From: Limimaricola hongkongensis DSM 17492
GTDB lineage: Bacteria > Pseudomonadota > Alphaproteobacteria > Rhodobacterales > Rhodobacteraceae
Direction of reading: 5' to 3'
NCBI RefSeq assembly: GCF_000600975.2
Contig: NZ_KK088649.1
Coordinates: 16,149 to 80,148 of the forward strand
DNA length: 64,000 bases
The notes beneath the pieces were generated by a model. The model saw nothing but the letters and a program-made list of their open reading frames with translations, ran no database searches and was not told where the DNA came from. Of this stretch, positions 18,213 through 26,795 are shown piece after piece. Position 1 is the stretch's first letter. Every line of letters begins with the position of its first letter. The translations under genes were made by a program, and so were the position numbers.

Positions 18213-19745
18213 TCAGCGCTCCTTCAGCTTCACGCGGGAATTGTAGAGGTTCATGGCGCTCGAAATGATCAGGCTGGTCACGAGGTAGAACAGCCCCAAG
18301 AGCAGCATCCCCTCCAGCTCCTTGCCGGTCTGGTTGATGGTGATGCCGCCCAGCGTCGATCTCACATCCATGTAGCCCACCGCGATCGCCAGCGACGAGT
18401 TCTTGGTGAGGTTGAGATATTGCGAGATCATCGGCGGGATGATGACCCGCAGCGCCTGCGGCAGGATCACCAGCCGCATGGTGCGCGACGGCTTGATGCC
18501 GAGCGCGAAGGCCGCCTCGGTCTGCCCCTTGGAGACCGACAGGATGCCGCCGCGCACGTTCTCGGCGATGAAGGCGCCGGTATAGAGCGACAGCGCCAGC
18601 CACAGCGCGATCAGCGAGTTCCTGAGCTGCAGCCCGCCCTCGAAGTTGAAGCCGCCCAGCACCGGGCGCTCGAACTCGACCGGCAGGCCGCGCGCGATGT
18701 CCTCCGACAGCGCCACGGCGCCCGCGGGCACGGTGGCCGGATCGGTGCCGCCGGGCAGCGACAGGATGTTGCAGCGCCCGGCCTCGGCGGCGGCGATGGC
18801 GGCGGCGCCGTCGGCCACCGGCACGAGGTTGAAACGGGCCTCGCCCGCGCGCATCAGGCGGCGCAGGTTCAGCGCCTCGGTCGAGCCGGGCACGGCGCAG
18901 ACGTTGAGCCCCTGCGCGCCGGGACCGGCGGTGAAATCGGCCAGGCTCATATTCGCCTCGGCGCCGACCGCATAGACCGGCAGCCGCTCGCGGCCCGTCG
19001 TCGCCGACAGCGCGAGAAAGGCCAGCGCGGTCGGCACGATCAGCAGGCCCAGCGTGCCCCAGCCGATCGGCAGGATGCGACCGGTCTGCTCCTGCACCTT
19101 GTGGGCGTGGCGGCGCCAGACATAGATGCCGACGAGCGAAACGAGAAACACCGCCAGCAGGATGCCCGCGCCCGCGCCCCAGAACGGGGCCGGGATGAAC
19201 ACGCCGCGATTGGTGATGGCGACGCTGTCGCCAAGGATCATCGCCGCGTCGCCGCCGTCGCGGAAATCGCGCGGCTGCGGCGTCGATTCGGTCATCAGCG
19301 CAAAGATCAGCAGGATCCACAGCAGGACGGGGATGTTGCGGAAGCCCTCGACATAGACCGCCATCAGGTTGGCGACGATCCAGTTCTTGGACAGGCGCAG
19401 CACGCCCGCGAGCACGCCGACCACGGTGGCGAGCGCGCAGCCCAGCACCGCGATCAGCAGCGTGTTGAGAATGCCGACCAGCGCGGCCCGGCCATGGCTC
19501 GACGCGCTGTCGTATTCGACCAGCCGCTGGTTGATGTCGTAGCCCGCGCGCTGGCCGAGAAAGCCGAAATCGAAATCCTTGCCGAGCGCGGAGAGGTTGG
19601 CGATCGTGTTCGACACCAGCCAGCTCAGCCCCAGCATCAGGGCGATGAAAGCGATCACCTGAATGGTCAGGGAGCGGTAGCGCGTGTCGTAGATGAGCTG
19701 GCTAGGCCGAAACCCGGCCTTCGGAACATCCGAGGTCGTTGTCAT
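18213..19745 (-). CDS. aapQ: Amino-acid ABC transporter permease AapQ with inserted binding-protein-like domain
   Basis: A 510-aa permease, roughly 100 residues longer than AapQ/BztB proteins as I know them (about 400). The N-terminal helices (about 27-48, 88-115, 124-150, 190-210, 230-248) and the C-terminal coupling loop (AENVRGGILSVSKGQTEAA, about 395-412) are normal. Between them, residues about 250-360 form a soluble insert containing LNVCAVPGSTEALNLRRLM and later AAEAGRCNILSLPGGTDPA. This resembles the AapJ stretch starting TVCIQTGTTTELNLADFF followed by AGACDAYTTDASG, so the insert looks like the second lobe of a solute-binding protein. By topology it should face the periplasm. Confidence 0.92.
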   Translation of the reverse strand: MTTTSDVPKAGFRPSQLIYDTRYRSLTIQVIAFIALMLGLSWLVSNTIANLSALGKDFDFGFLGQRAGYDINQRLVEYDSASSHGRAALVGILNTLLIAVLGCALATVVGVLAGVLRLSKNWIVANLMAVYVEGFRNIPVLLWILLIFALMTESTPQPRDFRDGGDAAMILGDSVAITNRGVFIPAPFWGAGAGILLAVFLVSLVGIYVWRRHAHKVQEQTGRILPIGWGTLGLLIVPTALAFLALSATTGRERLPVYAVGAEANMSLADFTAGPGAQGLNVCAVPGSTEALNLRRLMRAGEARFNLVPVADGAAAIAAAEAGRCNILSLPGGTDPATVPAGAVALSEDIARGLPVEFERPVLGGFNFEGGLQLRNSLIALWLALSLYTGAFIAENVRGGILSVSKGQTEAAFALGIKPSRTMRLVILPQALRVIIPPMISQYLNLTKNSSLAIAVGYMDVRSTLGGITINQTGKELEGMLLLGLFYLVTSLIISSAMNLYNSRVKLKER

Positions 19746-19852
19746 GTAATGGTCCCCGTTGGTCCCCCCGCGCCGGCCTCGCGCCGGTTGCTCCGGCTGC
19801 GCCCAGATCGGGGGAAAAGGCGGCGCTTGGCGCCTTGTCCTTCGTTGGTGGA

Positions 19853-19872
19853 GAGGGGCGCGAACGCCCCTC
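19853..19872 (-). other. Intercistronic stem-loop after aapJ
   Basis: GAGGGGCG and CGCCCCTC form an 8-bp stem with a 4-nt loop, 10 bp past the aapJ stop and with no T-run. A second, weaker hairpin lies at about 19816-19837. Such structures often protect the abundant binding-protein mRNA and lower expression of the downstream permeases. Confidence 0.6.
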
Positions 19873-19881
19873 CCGGAATGC

Positions 19882-20901
19882 TTAGCGGAACGGCGGCGCG
19901 TAGATCAGGCCGCCATTGGTCCACTGCGCGTTGAGCCCGCGCGCGAGACCGATCGGGGTGTTCTCGCCGATGTTCTTCTCGAAGATCTCGCCGTAGTTGC
20001 CCCCAGCGGCGATCGCGTTCTTGGCCCAGTCGTTCCCCAGACCGATCATCGCGCCGAGCTCGCCCTCGGTGCCCAGCAGGCGGTTCACTTCGGGGTTGGT
20101 GCCCGGCGCCGCCGACAGCTCGTCGACATTGGCCGAGGTCACGCCGAATTCCTCGGCCGCGACCAGCGCGTTGAGCGTCCAGCGCACGACGTCGCCCCAT
20201 TCGTTGTCGCCATGGCGCACGAGCGGGCCGAGCGGCTCCTTGGAGATGATCTCGGGCAGGATCACGTGATCGCCCGGGTTCTCGAAGGTGGCGCGGGTCG
20301 CGGCGAGACCCGACGCGTCGGTGGTATAGGCGTCGCAGGCCCCGGCGAGGTACTGCTGCTGCGCCTCGGCGTTGGTCTCGACCGGCACGGGCTCGTAGCT
20401 GATGTTGTTGTTGCGGAAGAAGTCCGCGAGGTTCAGCTCGGTGGTGGTGCCGGTCTGGATGCAGACGGTGGCGCCGTCGAGATCCTTGGCCGAGGACACG
20501 CCCAGCGCGGTCGGCACGAGGAAGCCCTGACCGTCATAGTAGTTGACGCCGGCGAAATCGAACTTGAGATCGGTATCGCGCGAGAAGGTCCAGGTGGTGT
20601 TGCGCGCCAGCATGTCGATCTCGCCCGAGGCCAGCGCGGTAAAGCGGGTCTGGCCGGTGGTGGGCACGAAGTTGACGGCCGTGGGATCGCCCAGAACGGC
20701 GGCCGCGACGGCGCGGCAGACGGAAACGTCGAAGCCTTCCCAGACGCCGTTGGCGTCGGGCGCGCCAAAGCCGGCAAGGCCGGTCACGACGCCACAGTTC
20801 AGCTCGCCGCGCTCCTTGACATCGTCGAGCGTGGCGGCTTGCGCCGCTCCGGCAACGAGACCGGTGACGGTCAGGGCGCCGAAGAGTACGGATTTCTTCA
20901 T
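19882..20901 (-). CDS. aapJ: General L-amino-acid-binding protein AapJ
   Basis: A 339-aa periplasmic solute-binding protein. Signal peptide about 1-22 (MKKSVLFGALTVTGLVAGAA). Family motifs include GLAGFGAPDANGVWEGFDVSVCRAVA, SRDTDLKFDF, VCIQTGTTTELNLADFF, ISKEPLGPLVRHGDNEW and a C-terminal NAQWTNGGLIYAPPFR. It captures polar amino acids and delivers them to AapQM. A 136-bp gap with a stem-loop separates it from aapQ. The 270 bp upstream should contain the operon promoter, but I could not identify clear boxes. Confidence 0.96.
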   Translation of the reverse strand: MKKSVLFGALTVTGLVAGAAQAATLDDVKERGELNCGVVTGLAGFGAPDANGVWEGFDVSVCRAVAAAVLGDPTAVNFVPTTGQTRFTALASGEIDMLARNTTWTFSRDTDLKFDFAGVNYYDGQGFLVPTALGVSSAKDLDGATVCIQTGTTTELNLADFFRNNNISYEPVPVETNAEAQQQYLAGACDAYTTDASGLAATRATFENPGDHVILPEIISKEPLGPLVRHGDNEWGDVVRWTLNALVAAEEFGVTSANVDELSAAPGTNPEVNRLLGTEGELGAMIGLGNDWAKNAIAAGGNYGEIFEKNIGENTPIGLARGLNAQWTNGGLIYAPPFR

Positions 20902-21117
20902 GAATTACCTCTTCCTGTGTCGCAGCCCCTCTTGGCGGGGGCGGCTTTCTCGTGCCGCGACGCGAGACGCCACGACGGAATGCAAGGATCGAAACGACCC
21001 CGACGGCGCCAGTTGGGCAATCTTTCGCCATCAGGTCAAGGGTCGGCCCATGTCAGGCCCATGTCACCTTACGGCGCGAACGCCGGGTCAGCCCGGTTTG
21101 CATGCGAACCGCACGCG

Positions 21118-21149
21118 AAAGGGGCGGCACCGCGCGGCACCGCCCCTTT
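21118..21149 (-). terminator. Terminator of the crcB-rluC-HAD-atp12 operon
   Basis: AAAGGGGCGG (21118-21127) pairs with CCGCCCCTTT (21140-21149). On the minus strand the stem ends in CCCCTTTCG, 23 bp past the atp12 stop. Confidence 0.75.
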
Positions 21150-21171
21150 TCCAGCCCCGCAGGAAACCGGC

Positions 21172-21879
21172 TCAGCCCAGCAGCGTCCAGAACCGCGCCG
21201 CGTCGAGAAAGGCCGCGCGCTTGCGCTGTGCCAGCGCCTCGGCCTCGTCATCGACGCCCCATTGCTCGATCTGCCACTCCTCGTCGAGCCGCGACAGCCG
21301 CCATGCCTCCTGCGGGTCGAGCCGCCCTTCGGTGACGGCAAAGGCCAGCACCAGCGATCCCGACAGCGCCACGAGATCGTGAAAGGCCGAGAGCGCGAAG
21401 GGCTCCATCGCGTGGACCGGCGCCCCCAGGCGCTCCAGCGCCGCCGCGTCCTGCGCCACCGGCATGATGCCCGCCGTCACGGCCAGCCGCGCGTCGAACC
21501 GCGTCGCGGCCCAGTCGAGCAGCGGGTCCCATTCGGCCGCCTGCCGCGCCACCAGCTCGGCCGGGCCCTCGGCGCGGTAGCACAGCATGTCGGAGCCGCC
21601 ATAGGCGGCCAGCATCCCGGCCACCTCGGCGCGGGTCGCCGTCACCTTGTCGATGGCGGAATTGGCGGTGCGGGTCGCGGGCATGGCGCCAGGGTCGATC
21701 CGCTCCTCCTGCGCCTGCCACTCGGCGGCCACCGCCTCGGCGAGCGCCCGCGTCGGCAGCACCAGCGCCGCCTTGGCCGGGGTGCGCACCGGCCGCCCGT
21801 CGAGCAGCACCTGCCAGCCGCCCTCGGCGGGGGCGGCGCTGGCCGCCTTCCAGAACCGCTTGGCTTTCCAGTCGCTCAT
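21172..21879 (-). CDS. ATP12 family F1-ATPase assembly chaperone
   Basis: A 235-aa homolog of mitochondrial Atp12, which assists assembly of the F1 alpha subunit; it is typical of alphaproteobacteria. Family features are the N-terminal KRFWKAASAAP.GGWQVLLDGRPVRTPAK, AEWQAQEERIDPGAMPATRTAN, and the C-terminal EEWQIEQWGVDDEAE. It is the last gene of a four-gene unit and its ATG overlaps the preceding HAD gene by 4 bp. Confidence 0.93.
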   Translation of the reverse strand: MSDWKAKRFWKAASAAPAEGGWQVLLDGRPVRTPAKAALVLPTRALAEAVAAEWQAQEERIDPGAMPATRTANSAIDKVTATRAEVAGMLAAYGGSDMLCYRAEGPAELVARQAAEWDPLLDWAATRFDARLAVTAGIMPVAQDAAALERLGAPVHAMEPFALSAFHDLVALSGSLVLAFAVTEGRLDPQEAWRLSRLDEEWQIEQWGVDDEAEALAQRKRAAFLDAARFWTLLG

Positions 21880-22550
21880 GAATTCGTCTCCGTCAGCTCG
21901 TCGAGGGCGGGGGCGAGCCCGGCCCAGTCGTGAATGATGCGGTCGGCGGACAGCCCCGCCGCCGGTTGGTAGCCCCAGCCCACGCCGATCGAGGCGATCC
22001 CGGCGGCACGCGCCATCTCGACGTCGAAGCGGGTGTCGCCCACCATCACCGCGCGGGCGCGTGCCACGCCGGTCTCGTCGAGCGCGGCGCGGATCATCGC
22101 CGGGTGCGGCTTGGACGGGTGGTCATCGGCGGTCTGGCGGCTGTGAAACAGCCCCTCCAGCCCATGCGCCTCGATCAACCGGTCGAGCCCGCGCCGCGAT
22201 TTGCCCGTGGCGACGGCCAGCAGCGTGAAAGGCTCGCCCGCCAGCCGGTCGAGCGCCGCGCGCGCGCCGGGATAGAACGGGCTGCTTTCGGCCCCGTGCG
22301 CCTGCCGCAGATCGGCATAGGCGGCACAGTAGCTGGCGATCATGCGGGCGCGGACGTCCTGCCCCTGCGCGCCCGCGAGCCGCAGAAAGGTTTCGGGCAG
22401 CGACAGCCCCACCCCCGACAGCACCCGCTCGCGCGGCGGCACGGCGAGCCCCTCGGCGGCGAAGGCCGCCGCCATCGCCGCGAGAATGTCGCGCTGGCTG
22501 TCGACGAGCGTGCCGTCGACATCGAAGATCACCAGCCGCGGTTCGGTCAT
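21876..22550 (-). CDS. HAD-IA phosphatase, phosphoglycolate-phosphatase-like
   Basis: A 224-aa haloacid-dehalogenase-family hydrolase. Motif I FDVDGTLVDS (Asp10 nucleophile, Asp12), motif II ATGKS, motif III lysine in SKPHP and motif IV GDTRFDVEMA are all present. The helical cap between motifs I and II resembles Gph/PGP phosphatases. The substrate cannot be fixed from sequence; 2-phosphoglycolate is one possibility. The gene overlaps rluC upstream and atp12 downstream by 4 bp each. Confidence 0.88.
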   Translation of the reverse strand: MTEPRLVIFDVDGTLVDSQRDILAAMAAAFAAEGLAVPPRERVLSGVGLSLPETFLRLAGAQGQDVRARMIASYCAAYADLRQAHGAESSPFYPGARAALDRLAGEPFTLLAVATGKSRRGLDRLIEAHGLEGLFHSRQTADDHPSKPHPAMIRAALDETGVARARAVMVGDTRFDVEMARAAGIASIGVGWGYQPAAGLSADRIIHDWAGLAPALDELTETNS

Positions 22551-23605
22551 CCGTCGAGTTCGTCCGGGTCGAACGGGTCCATCGGCGCGTCGCGCGTGTC
22601 CCAGCCGAAGAAATCCCATGTCCGCTCCATGTGGTCGGGCAAGGGCGCGACGAGCTGCAGGATCGCCTTGGTCACCGGATGCTCGATCTTCAGCGAACGG
22701 GCATGCAGGTGCAGCTTGCGGTCGATCTCCGCGCCCAGCCCCGCGCCCCAGCCATCGCCGAGGTTTTCCTGCCCCGACCCGCCATATTTGCCGTCGCCGA
22801 CCACCGGGTGCCCCAGCTCGGCCATATGCGCGCGCAGCTGGTGCGTGCGCCCTGTGACCGGCACCAGCGCCATCCACGCCACCCGCTGGCCCAGCGCGCT
22901 CAGCGTCGCGAAATCGGTCACGGCGCGCTTGGCGCCCGGCGTCTTGTCGACCTCCGCGGGGTGGATGCACTGCATCTTCTCGCCCTCGCCGCCCTTGCCG
23001 TGGCCCATCGCCTTGACGAGCCCGTACTTGATGGTGCCCGCGCGCGGCTGCGGCACGCCGGCGACGGCGGCCCAGTAGATCTTGCGCGTCTCGCGATGCT
23101 TGAGATTCTCGGTCAGCCCCTTGGCGGCGGTGCGGGTCCGCGCGAGCAGCAGCACGCCCGATGTATCCTTGTCGAGCCGGTGCACCAGCCGCGGCTTGTC
23201 CTCGAAGCCGTCGCGCAGCGCCTCGGCGAGACCATCCACGTGTTTCGCCACGCCCGACCCGCCTTGGGTCGGCAGGCCCGCGGGCTTGTTGATGGCGATG
23301 ATGTGCTCGTCGCGGTAGATCACGCAGCCACGGATCATCTCCGCGTCCTTCTTCGAGATCTGGGAGCGATCCACCGGACGGCTTTCGACCTCATGCGCCT
23401 CCGGGATCGGGGGCACCCGCACGCTTTGCCCGACCTCGAGCCGGGTCGCGGGCTTCACGCGCCCGCCCTCGACCCGCAGCTCGCCCTTGCGGCACATCTT
23501 TTCGATCCGGGTCTGGACGAGGTGTGGGAAGCGCCGCTTGAGCCAGCGGTCGAGCCGCTGGTCGCCTTCGTCCGGTCCGACGGTGATGGTCTGCACGCCG
23601 CTCAT
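22547..23605 (-). CDS. rluC: RluC/RluD-type 23S rRNA pseudouridine synthase
   Basis: A 352-aa enzyme. An N-terminal S4 RNA-binding domain (QRLDRWLKRRFPHLVQTRIEKM) is followed by the catalytic domain with HRLDKDTSGVLLLAR, whose aspartate is the catalytic residue, and with the conserved GRTHQLRAHMAELGHP. It isomerises uridines in 23S rRNA. RluC is the closest fit by length and domain order, but RluD-like specificity cannot be excluded. ATG 23605 lies inside the end of crcB (4-bp overlap). Confidence 0.9.
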   Translation of the reverse strand: MSGVQTITVGPDEGDQRLDRWLKRRFPHLVQTRIEKMCRKGELRVEGGRVKPATRLEVGQSVRVPPIPEAHEVESRPVDRSQISKKDAEMIRGCVIYRDEHIIAINKPAGLPTQGGSGVAKHVDGLAEALRDGFEDKPRLVHRLDKDTSGVLLLARTRTAAKGLTENLKHRETRKIYWAAVAGVPQPRAGTIKYGLVKAMGHGKGGEGEKMQCIHPAEVDKTPGAKRAVTDFATLSALGQRVAWMALVPVTGRTHQLRAHMAELGHPVVGDGKYGGSGQENLGDGWGAGLGAEIDRKLHLHARSLKIEHPVTKAILQLVAPLPDHMERTWDFFGWDTRDAPMDPFDPDELDG

Positions 23606-23955
23606 GAGAGGCTCCTTGCGATCCAGAGGCCCGAAGCGCAGGCCATGATTGAGAGAATGACCGATCCCGCCACATAGGCCAGCGCCGCGGCGCCGCGCCC
23701 CGCCTCCGCCAGCCTGAGCGCATCGAGCGAAAAGGCCGAAAAGGTGGTGAACCCGCCCAAAAGCCCGGTGACGAGCAGCGGCGCCAGCTGCGCGGCGCGC
23801 CCTTCGAGCAGCACCCACAGCGCGCCGATGGCGAGGCTTCCGGTCACGTTCACGGCGAGCGTGCCCATCGGAAAGGCCACGGCCTGCCCCACGAGAAATC
23901 GCAGGCTCGCGCCCGTGGCGCCGCCCATGGCCACCAATGCAAGGGATGTCATCAT
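23602..23955 (-). CDS. crcB: Fluoride exporter CrcB/Fluc
   Basis: A 117-aa protein with four hydrophobic helices. It has the fluoride-channel signatures GGATGASLRFLV near the start, GTLAVNVTGSLAIG and GGFTTFSAFSLDAL. It forms dual-topology dimers that expel fluoride. It is the first gene of the crcB-rluC-HAD-atp12 unit. I found no recognisable fluoride riboswitch in the roughly 100 bp upstream. Confidence 0.94.
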   Translation of the reverse strand: MMTSLALVAMGGATGASLRFLVGQAVAFPMGTLAVNVTGSLAIGALWVLLEGRAAQLAPLLVTGLLGGFTTFSAFSLDALRLAEAGRGAAALAYVAGSVILSIMACASGLWIARSLS

Positions 23956-24014
23956 CCGCGCGGTGTCGTTGGGCCTGCTCCGCTTGTCAAGCGCCCTGCC
24001 CTTTCACCATTCCC

Positions 24015-24056
24015 CAAATACGCCGGGGGAGGCCGCAGGCCGGGGGCAGCGCCCCC
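24015..24056 (-). repeat. Intergenic 3' element after rarA (motif copy 2 plus hairpins)
   Basis: The core GCGTATTTG (complement of 24015-24023) matches the motif at 16073-16081. Next to it are two short hairpins, GGCC-GCA-GGCC (24031-24041) and GGGGGC-AGC-GCCCCC (24042-24056). The element sits directly past the rarA stop and before crcB on the same strand, so it may end or process the rarA transcript. Confidence 0.45.
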
Positions 24057-24063
24057 TGCCCGG

Positions 24064-25416
24064 CTACCGCCCCTCGCCGCGCCTGCGCTTTTCGCGCAGC
24101 CCGGCGAAAAACTCGACCCGCCGGTGCAGTTCGCGCTCATGACCGCGATCGACGGGGGTGTAATAGACCGGGCGCTTCATCGTCTCGGGAAAATAGTTCT
24201 GCCCCGAAAACGCGTCCTCGGCGTCGTGGTCGTAATCATAGCCCTTGCCGTAGCCCTGATCCTTCATCAGCCGGGTCGGCGCGTTGAGAATATGCTTGGG
24301 CGGCGGCTCCGAACCGGTCTTGCGCGCCTCGGCGAGCGCCGCCTTGAAGGCCGCGTAACCGGCATTGGATTTCGGCGCGAGCGCGAGGTAGATCACCGCC
24401 TGCCCCAATGCCAGATCGCCTTCGGGCGAGCCCAGCCGCTCGTAGGTTTCCCACGCATGCAGGCAGATCGTCTGCGCCTGCGGATCGGCGAGCCCGATAT
24501 CCTCGATCGCCATGCGGGTGATGCGCCGCGCGAGATAGCGCGGGTCTTCGCCGCCCACCAGCATCCGCCCCAGCCAGTAGAGCGCGGCGTCGGGGTCGGA
24601 GCCGCGCACCGATTTGTGCAGCGCCGAGATCAGGTTGTAATGCTCGTCGCCCGACTTGTCGTATTTCGCGGCCCGCTTCATCAGCCGCGTGGTCAGCGCC
24701 TCGACCCCGAGCCGGGTGTCGGTCTTCCACGCCGCCACCTGTTCGATCAGGTTCAACAGCGCCCGCCCGTCGCCATCGGCCATGTCCAGAAGCGCCTCGC
24801 GCGCCGCCCCGTCGAGCGGCAGCGGGCGGCCCATCTCGGCCTCGGCGCGCTGGGCGAGCCGTTCGAGATCGGCCAAGTCGAGCCGGGTCAGCACCAGCAC
24901 CTGCGCCCGGCTCAGAAGCGCGGCGTTCAGCTCGAAGGACGGGTTCTCGGTGGTCGCGCCCACCAGAAGGATCGTCCCGTCCTCCATATGCGGCAGGAAG
25001 CCGTCCTGCTGCGCCTTGTTGAAACGGTGGATCTCGTCGACGAACAAAAGCGTCGCCCGCCCCTGCCCGCGCCGAAGCTTGGCGGCTTCGAATACCTTCT
25101 TGAGGTCCGCGACCCCGGTGAAGATCGCGCTGACCTGCACGAAGGCGAGATCGCTCGCATCGGCCAGCAGCCTTGCGATGGTGGTCTTGCCCACCCCCGG
25201 CGGCCCCCACAGGATCAGCGAGGACAGCGACCCCGCCTCGAGCATGGCGCCCAAGGGCGCCTGCGCGCCAAGCACCTGCTCCTGACCGATCACCTCGTCG
25301 AGGCTGCGCGGCCGGAGCCGGTCGGCCAGCGGCCTATGCCCGGCAGGCTCCGGCGCGGCCTTTGCGCGAGGCCGCTCGGGTTGCAGATCGGGCATGTTAT
25401 CGAACAGATCGGCCAT
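24064..25416 (-). CDS. rarA: Replication-associated recombination protein RarA (MgsA)
   Basis: A 450-aa AAA+ ATPase related to clamp-loader subunits that acts at stalled replication forks. It has LADRLRPRSLDEVIGQ, Walker A GPPGVGKTT, Walker B LLFVDEIHRF, sensor 1 VGATTENPSFELN and the C-terminal SAFHKS-like SALHKSVRGSDPDAALYWL. The final GYDYDHD then YFP motif is conserved. Length matches the family. Confidence 0.96.
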   Translation of the reverse strand: MADLFDNMPDLQPERPRAKAAPEPAGHRPLADRLRPRSLDEVIGQEQVLGAQAPLGAMLEAGSLSSLILWGPPGVGKTTIARLLADASDLAFVQVSAIFTGVADLKKVFEAAKLRRGQGRATLLFVDEIHRFNKAQQDGFLPHMEDGTILLVGATTENPSFELNAALLSRAQVLVLTRLDLADLERLAQRAEAEMGRPLPLDGAAREALLDMADGDGRALLNLIEQVAAWKTDTRLGVEALTTRLMKRAAKYDKSGDEHYNLISALHKSVRGSDPDAALYWLGRMLVGGEDPRYLARRITRMAIEDIGLADPQAQTICLHAWETYERLGSPEGDLALGQAVIYLALAPKSNAGYAAFKAALAEARKTGSEPPPKHILNAPTRLMKDQGYGKGYDYDHDAEDAFSGQNYFPETMKRPVYYTPVDRGHERELHRRVEFFAGLREKRRRGEGR

Positions 25417-25502
25417 GCCCCAAATCTAGTACGCCTGTGGATAAGTGCCAAGGGATTTAGTATCCCTGCCGAAATCTGGGGGGCGGACTGGCGGATCGGC
25501 GC

Positions 25503-26114
25503 CTAGAGCAGGCGATAATCCCGCGCCCGCTGCACGGCTTCGGTGGTGGTCCGTGCCAGCAGGGTCGAGCGGGCCGAGGCCAGCCGCGCCTTGAGCGCGC
25601 TTTCCGAGATCCCGAGCTTGGCGGCGGCGGCGGCGTGGCGGTCGCCTTCGGCGATGCAGCGCAGCGCCTCGACCTGCGCGCGGCTCAGCGATTTGGGCGG
25701 CTCGGTGATCTCGTGCAACTGCAGCACCAGCCGTTCGAACTCGGCGATCTCGGCATCGGTGAATTCGCGATCCGCGCGGCAGGCCGAGGCGATGCTGCGC
25801 GACTGCATCGGGCCGCAGGAGACGGCAAAGCCATAGACCATGCCGAAGCTGCGCGCCTGCCCGAAGATGTCGAAGGGATCGGGGATCTCGATCTCGCTCC
25901 AGCGGCAGGAGCCGGTGGTGGAAAAGCCCCATGCGATGACCGGGTCGCGCAGCGCATAGGCTTCCTCGGTATAGCGCTTCATCCATTCCTCGGGAAAGGC
26001 CTGGTGGCTGAGCAGCGGCACCGCGAAGCGAAAATGCAGCGCGAAGAAGAACCCGCCCGGCGAAAGCGCGGCGAGCTTGCGCGTCTGAAAATCGATACCG
26101 GAGGTAAGGGACAT
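25503..26114 (-). CDS. LuxR-type regulator with autoinducer-binding-like domain
   Basis: A 203-aa regulator. Residues about 20-135 resemble the autoinducer-binding domain: EEWMKRY and YALRDPVIAWGF contain the Asp-Pro and aromatic positions that contact acyl-homoserine lactones in LuxR/TraR. Residues about 145-203 form the LuxR helix-turn-helix (LSRAQVEALRCIAEG then AAAAAKLGISESALKARL), somewhat divergent in the recognition region. No luxI synthase is nearby, so it would be a LuxR solo. The signal and targets are unknown. It lies downstream of rplQ behind a terminator and should have its own promoter in 26115-26218. Confidence 0.85.
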   Translation of the reverse strand: MSLTSGIDFQTRKLAALSPGGFFFALHFRFAVPLLSHQAFPEEWMKRYTEEAYALRDPVIAWGFSTTGSCRWSEIEIPDPFDIFGQARSFGMVYGFAVSCGPMQSRSIASACRADREFTDAEIAEFERLVLQLHEITEPPKSLSRAQVEALRCIAEGDRHAAAAAKLGISESALKARLASARSTLLARTTTEAVQRARDYRLL

Positions 26115-26218
26115 GGCTGCCTTGGAACTCTATGCGATGACGGTCGCGTTCCATTATGCCCCAAACCAGACCTATCGAAAGGTACAAGTCCTTGGCATGG
26201 GAGCATTAAAAGCGAAAA

Positions 26219-26243
26219 CGCCCCACTCTTTGGGAGTGAGGCG
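26219..26243 (-). terminator. Terminator after rplQ (end of the r-protein cluster)
   Basis: CGCC-C-CACTC pairs with GAGTG-A-GGCG (one C/A mismatch) around a TTTGG loop. On the minus strand it is followed by TTTTCGCTTTTAAT. It closes the long translation cluster. Confidence 0.85.
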
Positions 26244-26267
26244 CTACGCTTTGGGGTTGGTCCCCTA

Positions 26268-26687
26268 TCACTCCGCGGCGGCGTCTTCCGCTTCGAGCCG
26301 GGCGCGGTCGGACGCGCCCTTGGCGTCGACGTCGCGGTCGACGAACTCGATGATCGCCATCGGCGCCATGTCGCCATAGCGGAAGCCGGCCTTCAGCACG
26401 CGGACATAGCCGCCCTGACGCTCGGCGTAGCGCGGCCCGAGGATCTCGAACAGCTTGGCGACATGCGCGTCCTGCTTGAGCTGCGCCGCGGCCTGGCGGC
26501 GGGCATGCAGGTCACCGCGCTTGCCGAGCGTGACGAGCTTCTCGATCACGCGGCGCAGGTCTTTCGCCTTGGGCAGCGTGGTCTTGATCTGCTCGTGCTC
26601 GATCAGCGAGCCGGCGAGGTTCGAGAACAGCGCCTTGCGGTGCTCGTGGGTACGGTTCAGGCGGCGGTAGCCACTTCCATGACGCAT
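26268..26687 (-). CDS. rplQ: 50S ribosomal protein L17
   Basis: A 139-aa protein that begins [20 protein letters not shown], the invariant L17 start, with [21 protein letters not shown] in the middle. A short acidic tail (residues about 120-139) follows the conserved IEFVDRD end, as is common in alphaproteobacteria. It is the last gene of the rpsM-rpsK-rpoA-rplQ segment. Confidence 0.98.
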   Translation of the reverse strand: MRHGSGYRRLNRTHEHRKALFSNLAGSLIEHEQIKTTLPKAKDLRRVIEKLVTLGKRGDLHARRQAAAQLKQDAHVAKLFEILGPRYAERQGGYVRVLKAGFRYGDMAPMAIIEFVDRDVDAKGASDRARLEAEDAAAE

Positions 26688-26766
26688 TGGGTTTCTCCTT
26701 TAGCGTTTTGCTTTGTCCGGCAGCCGATGCGTGTCGACCGCTCTCCTTGGGGCGAGATGCCCGGTG

Positions 26767-26788
26767 CGGGGAGGGTCGCCCCTCCCCG
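26767..26788 (-). other. Intercistronic stem-loop rpoA/rplQ
   Basis: CGGGGAGGG pairs with CCCTCCCCG around a 4-nt loop in the 108-bp gap between rpoA and rplQ. There is no T-run, so RNA processing, stability or partial attenuation is more likely than full termination. Confidence 0.55.
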
Positions 26789-26795
26789 ACTTGTC

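Noticed and set aside
23956..24063. Possible fluoride riboswitch upstream of crcB
   Set aside because: The roughly 100-bp gap is taken up by the rarA 3' element, and I could not find the conserved pseudoknot core.
26170..26183. lux box for the LuxR-type regulator
   Set aside because: ACCT-N6-AGGT is only 14 bp and lacks the longer symmetrical core, so it is too weak to list as an operator.
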